From: Actinomadura sp. DC4
GTDB lineage: Bacteria > Actinomycetota > Actinomycetes > Streptosporangiales > Streptosporangiaceae
Assembly: GCF_030406325.1 (NCBI RefSeq)
Contig: NZ_JAUEQY010000001.1
Span: forward strand, 496,001-560,000
DNA length: 64,000 nt
Direction: 5' to 3'
In this document: piece by piece, positions 62,901 to 64,000 of the stretch
Layout of the letters: every line of letters begins with the position of its first letter
How positions within the stretch are numbered: position 1 is the first letter of the stretch
Made by a program: the position numbers and the translations under genes
Notes under the pieces: generated by a model
Seen by the model: the letters and a program-made list of their open reading frames with translations, nothing else
Databases searched by the model: none
What the model was told of the DNA's origin: nothing

Positions 62901-63149
62901 CGCGCGCAGCGCACGCGAGGCGTCCGGGAACGGCTCCCACGTCTGCGCGAGGGGCGTGGACCTCCCGGCGCCCGGCCGGGCCGAGACGGTCGCCTGCAGC
63001 CGCCAGGGCTTCGCGCTGTTCTCGCAGGTCGTCGGCTGTGGCGCACGTCACGAGGTCCGCGTAAACGGGTGCCGTCGGCGTCGCCTGCCCAGCACGGGGA
63101 GCGGCGCCGCGTCGGTTTCGCCGGGGCGGCGGCGCGCGGCCGCCAGATA
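62901..63149. other. Non-coding tail of the decayed exonuclease region
   Basis: About 250 bases between the kinase stop and the exonuclease remnant. No convincing gene or start. On the minus strand, segments such as APVYADLVTCATADDLREQ and EALAAAGDRLGPAG look like former coding sequence, probably the C-terminal extension of the same exonuclease gene, but the reading is broken. Nothing else recognised. Confidence 0.4.
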
Positions 63150-63623
63150 GCGGCGCAGCGGTTCGGCCGCAGCCCCGGCGTCGGCATCGCGATGTGCGCA
63201 TCATGGGCGGGATCCCCTCGGCGCGCAGTCCGCCGACCGCAGGGAGCCGGCCGTACGCCCGTGGCGCCGGGCGAGTCCGAGCGTGCACAGCGACAGCAGG
63301 TCGTCGGCGGCGGCGCCGGTCCGCCGGAACTCGGCGGTCAGCATGCCGGTGTCGAACATCGCATTGTGCGGGACGATCACGGCGCCGTCGATCGCGCGGG
63401 TGATCTCCCCGAAAAGGGGCAGTCCGCACAGGTGAGGCGTGGAAGCACGTCGGGCCGGAGCCCTGGTCGCTCTGCAGGAACGTGTGGAAAACGCCCCGGG
63501 GCCGTGCCGTCCGGGTCGAGGCGGACGACGACGATCTCGATGACGCGGTCGCGGAACAGGGTCGAGCCCGGTGGTCTCGGTGTCGATCACGGCGTACGGG
63601 AGTCCGTCGATGCGGTACCGCCG
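63150..63623 (-). pseudogene. DnaQ-type DEDDh exonuclease pseudogene with frameshifts
   Basis: On the minus strand the DEDDh motif YAVIDTETTGLD (start about 63623) leads into RDRVIEIVVVRLDPDGTAPG, then VFHTFLQSDQGSGPT, then HLCGLPLFGEITRAIDG, VIVPHNAMFDTGMLTAEF and LLSLCTLGLARRHG, the Exo I, II and III-type segments of a DnaQ-like 3'-5' exonuclease. But these stretches are in different frames, with shifts near 63567, 63500 and 63435, and the final AHDA motif (about 63190) is in yet another. The gene cannot give a full-length protein. The first bases overlap the 3' end of the helicase gene. Confidence 0.82.
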
Positions 63624-64000
63624 GCGACCCGCGGTACCCGGGTGGGCGTCCGCCTCCGGGCCGCGGCGACGAGGCCGGGCAGGGCCTCCCAGGCGGCCGG
63701 GACGTCGATCCTGCGCGCGGCGTACGCGGTGGTGAGGAGGTCCTCGCCGAGGTACTCGTCGTACTTGTCGAGTTCCTTGTCCAGTACGGGCGCGGCCAGC
63801 TTCCGGGGGTCGGGCGGCGGGGCCGCGGCGAGCTCGTCCAGCAGCTCCACGGCACGCTCCGGGCTCGTCTGAGGCAGCCGCAGCGCGAGACTCTCCTTCT
63901 CATAGCGGACGCCGCGCAGTGCGAGGGCCAGGCCGAGCGCGGCCATCACGGCGTCGCCGCGGAACGGGAAGACGTAGGTGTCATCGCCCCAGCCGACGAC
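63587..64000 (-). CDS. DEAD/DEAH-box helicase, C-terminal part (runs off window edge)
   Basis: The last 137 residues of a protein encoded on the minus strand whose start lies beyond 64000. It begins VVGWGDDTYVFPFRGDAVM and continues ALGLALALRGVRYEKESLAL, with LDKELDKYDEYLGEDLLTTA then WEALPGLVAAARRR near the end. This VFPWRGDR-type strand and the EDLLTAAYAARRLD helix are found in the C-terminal region of large Lhr/Ski2-like helicases of actinobacteria. The final about 25 residues (RTPTRVPRVAGG) look like an extension into the overlapping decayed exonuclease gene. Confidence 0.6.
   Translation of the reverse strand, partial: VVGWGDDTYVFPFRGDAVMAALGLALALRGVRYEKESLALRLPQTSPERAVELLDELAAAPPPDPRKLAAPVLDKELDKYDEYLGEDLLTTAYAARRIDVPAAWEALPGLVAAARRRTPTRVPRVAGGTASTDSRTP

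Overview
The window is about 72 percent GC, with strong GC bias at third codon positions, frequent GTG/TTG starts, GTGA/ATGA gene overlaps and an excess of the hexamer CGTACG. Together with the gene content (SARP regulator, WYL regulator, NnaR, GuaB1, DUF1876, DUF2786 and CGNR proteins, DUF4407 next to a Ser/Thr kinase) this points to a filamentous actinomycete. Something near Streptosporangiales/Thermomonosporaceae or Streptomycetales is my guess; the sequence alone does not settle it. I saw no rRNA, tRNA, CRISPR array or intact insertion sequence.

Layout. 1-2944: purine/glyoxylate catabolism (3' end of glycerate kinase, allantoinase, allantoicase), with decayed copies of the kinase-allantoinase junction between the first two genes. 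2941-13957: single genes and regulators: a SnoaL pair divergent from a TetR gene with paired palindromic operators, GlxA-type AraC regulator, HD hydrolase, serine hydrolase, quinone oxidoreductase, metallo-beta-lactamase-fold hydrolase, Vps62-like membrane protein, WYL regulator, P-loop kinase. 14095-25122: nitrate/nitrite assimilation. nasC (nitrate reductase) and nasB (electron transfer) are followed on the same strand by nirB-nirD-nnaR; the exporter/importer gene narK is divergent from nasC. A second nasC-like gene is intact in frame but has lost the cluster and molybdenum ligands. Three promoters in this region share a GlnR-box-like pattern in the same register.

25193-38698: enolase-superfamily protein, GuaB1, polysaccharide deacetylase, large SARP/NB-ARC/TPR regulator, double AsnC regulator, LysR, DHA2 exporter, GDP-mannose dehydratase, Rieske protein plus FolP2-like protein, CGNR regulator. 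38772-43725: a hypothetical protein and a two-gene STAND-type module (small membrane protein plus 1209-residue NTPase with helical repeats) whose two proteins share a Gly/Ala-rich motif. 43934-55169: thioesterase, sedolisin lipoprotein, FAD amine oxidase and amidase, DUF1876 and DUF2786 proteins, membrane protein, L,D-transpeptidase, and an overlapping Nudix/glycosyltransferase pair.

55196-62900: the most interesting locus, a divergent five-gene cassette. On the minus strand are a vWA-like protein, a small P-loop GTPase-like protein and a GAP1-like membrane-anchored partner, the last two overlapping by 4 bases. On the plus strand are a DUF4407 membrane protein and a Ser/Thr kinase with an MgtE-N-like helical tail. 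The composition suggests an NTP-dependent, membrane-associated signalling or conflict (defence) system. The window ends with a frameshifted DnaQ-type exonuclease pseudogene and the 3' end of a DEAD/DEAH-type helicase gene running off the edge.

Recurrent theme: several intergenic stretches hold decayed partial copies of neighbouring genes (266-599, 13267-13336, possibly 34100-34187), and nasC2 and the exonuclease are at different stages of decay, so small local duplication followed by erosion seems common here.
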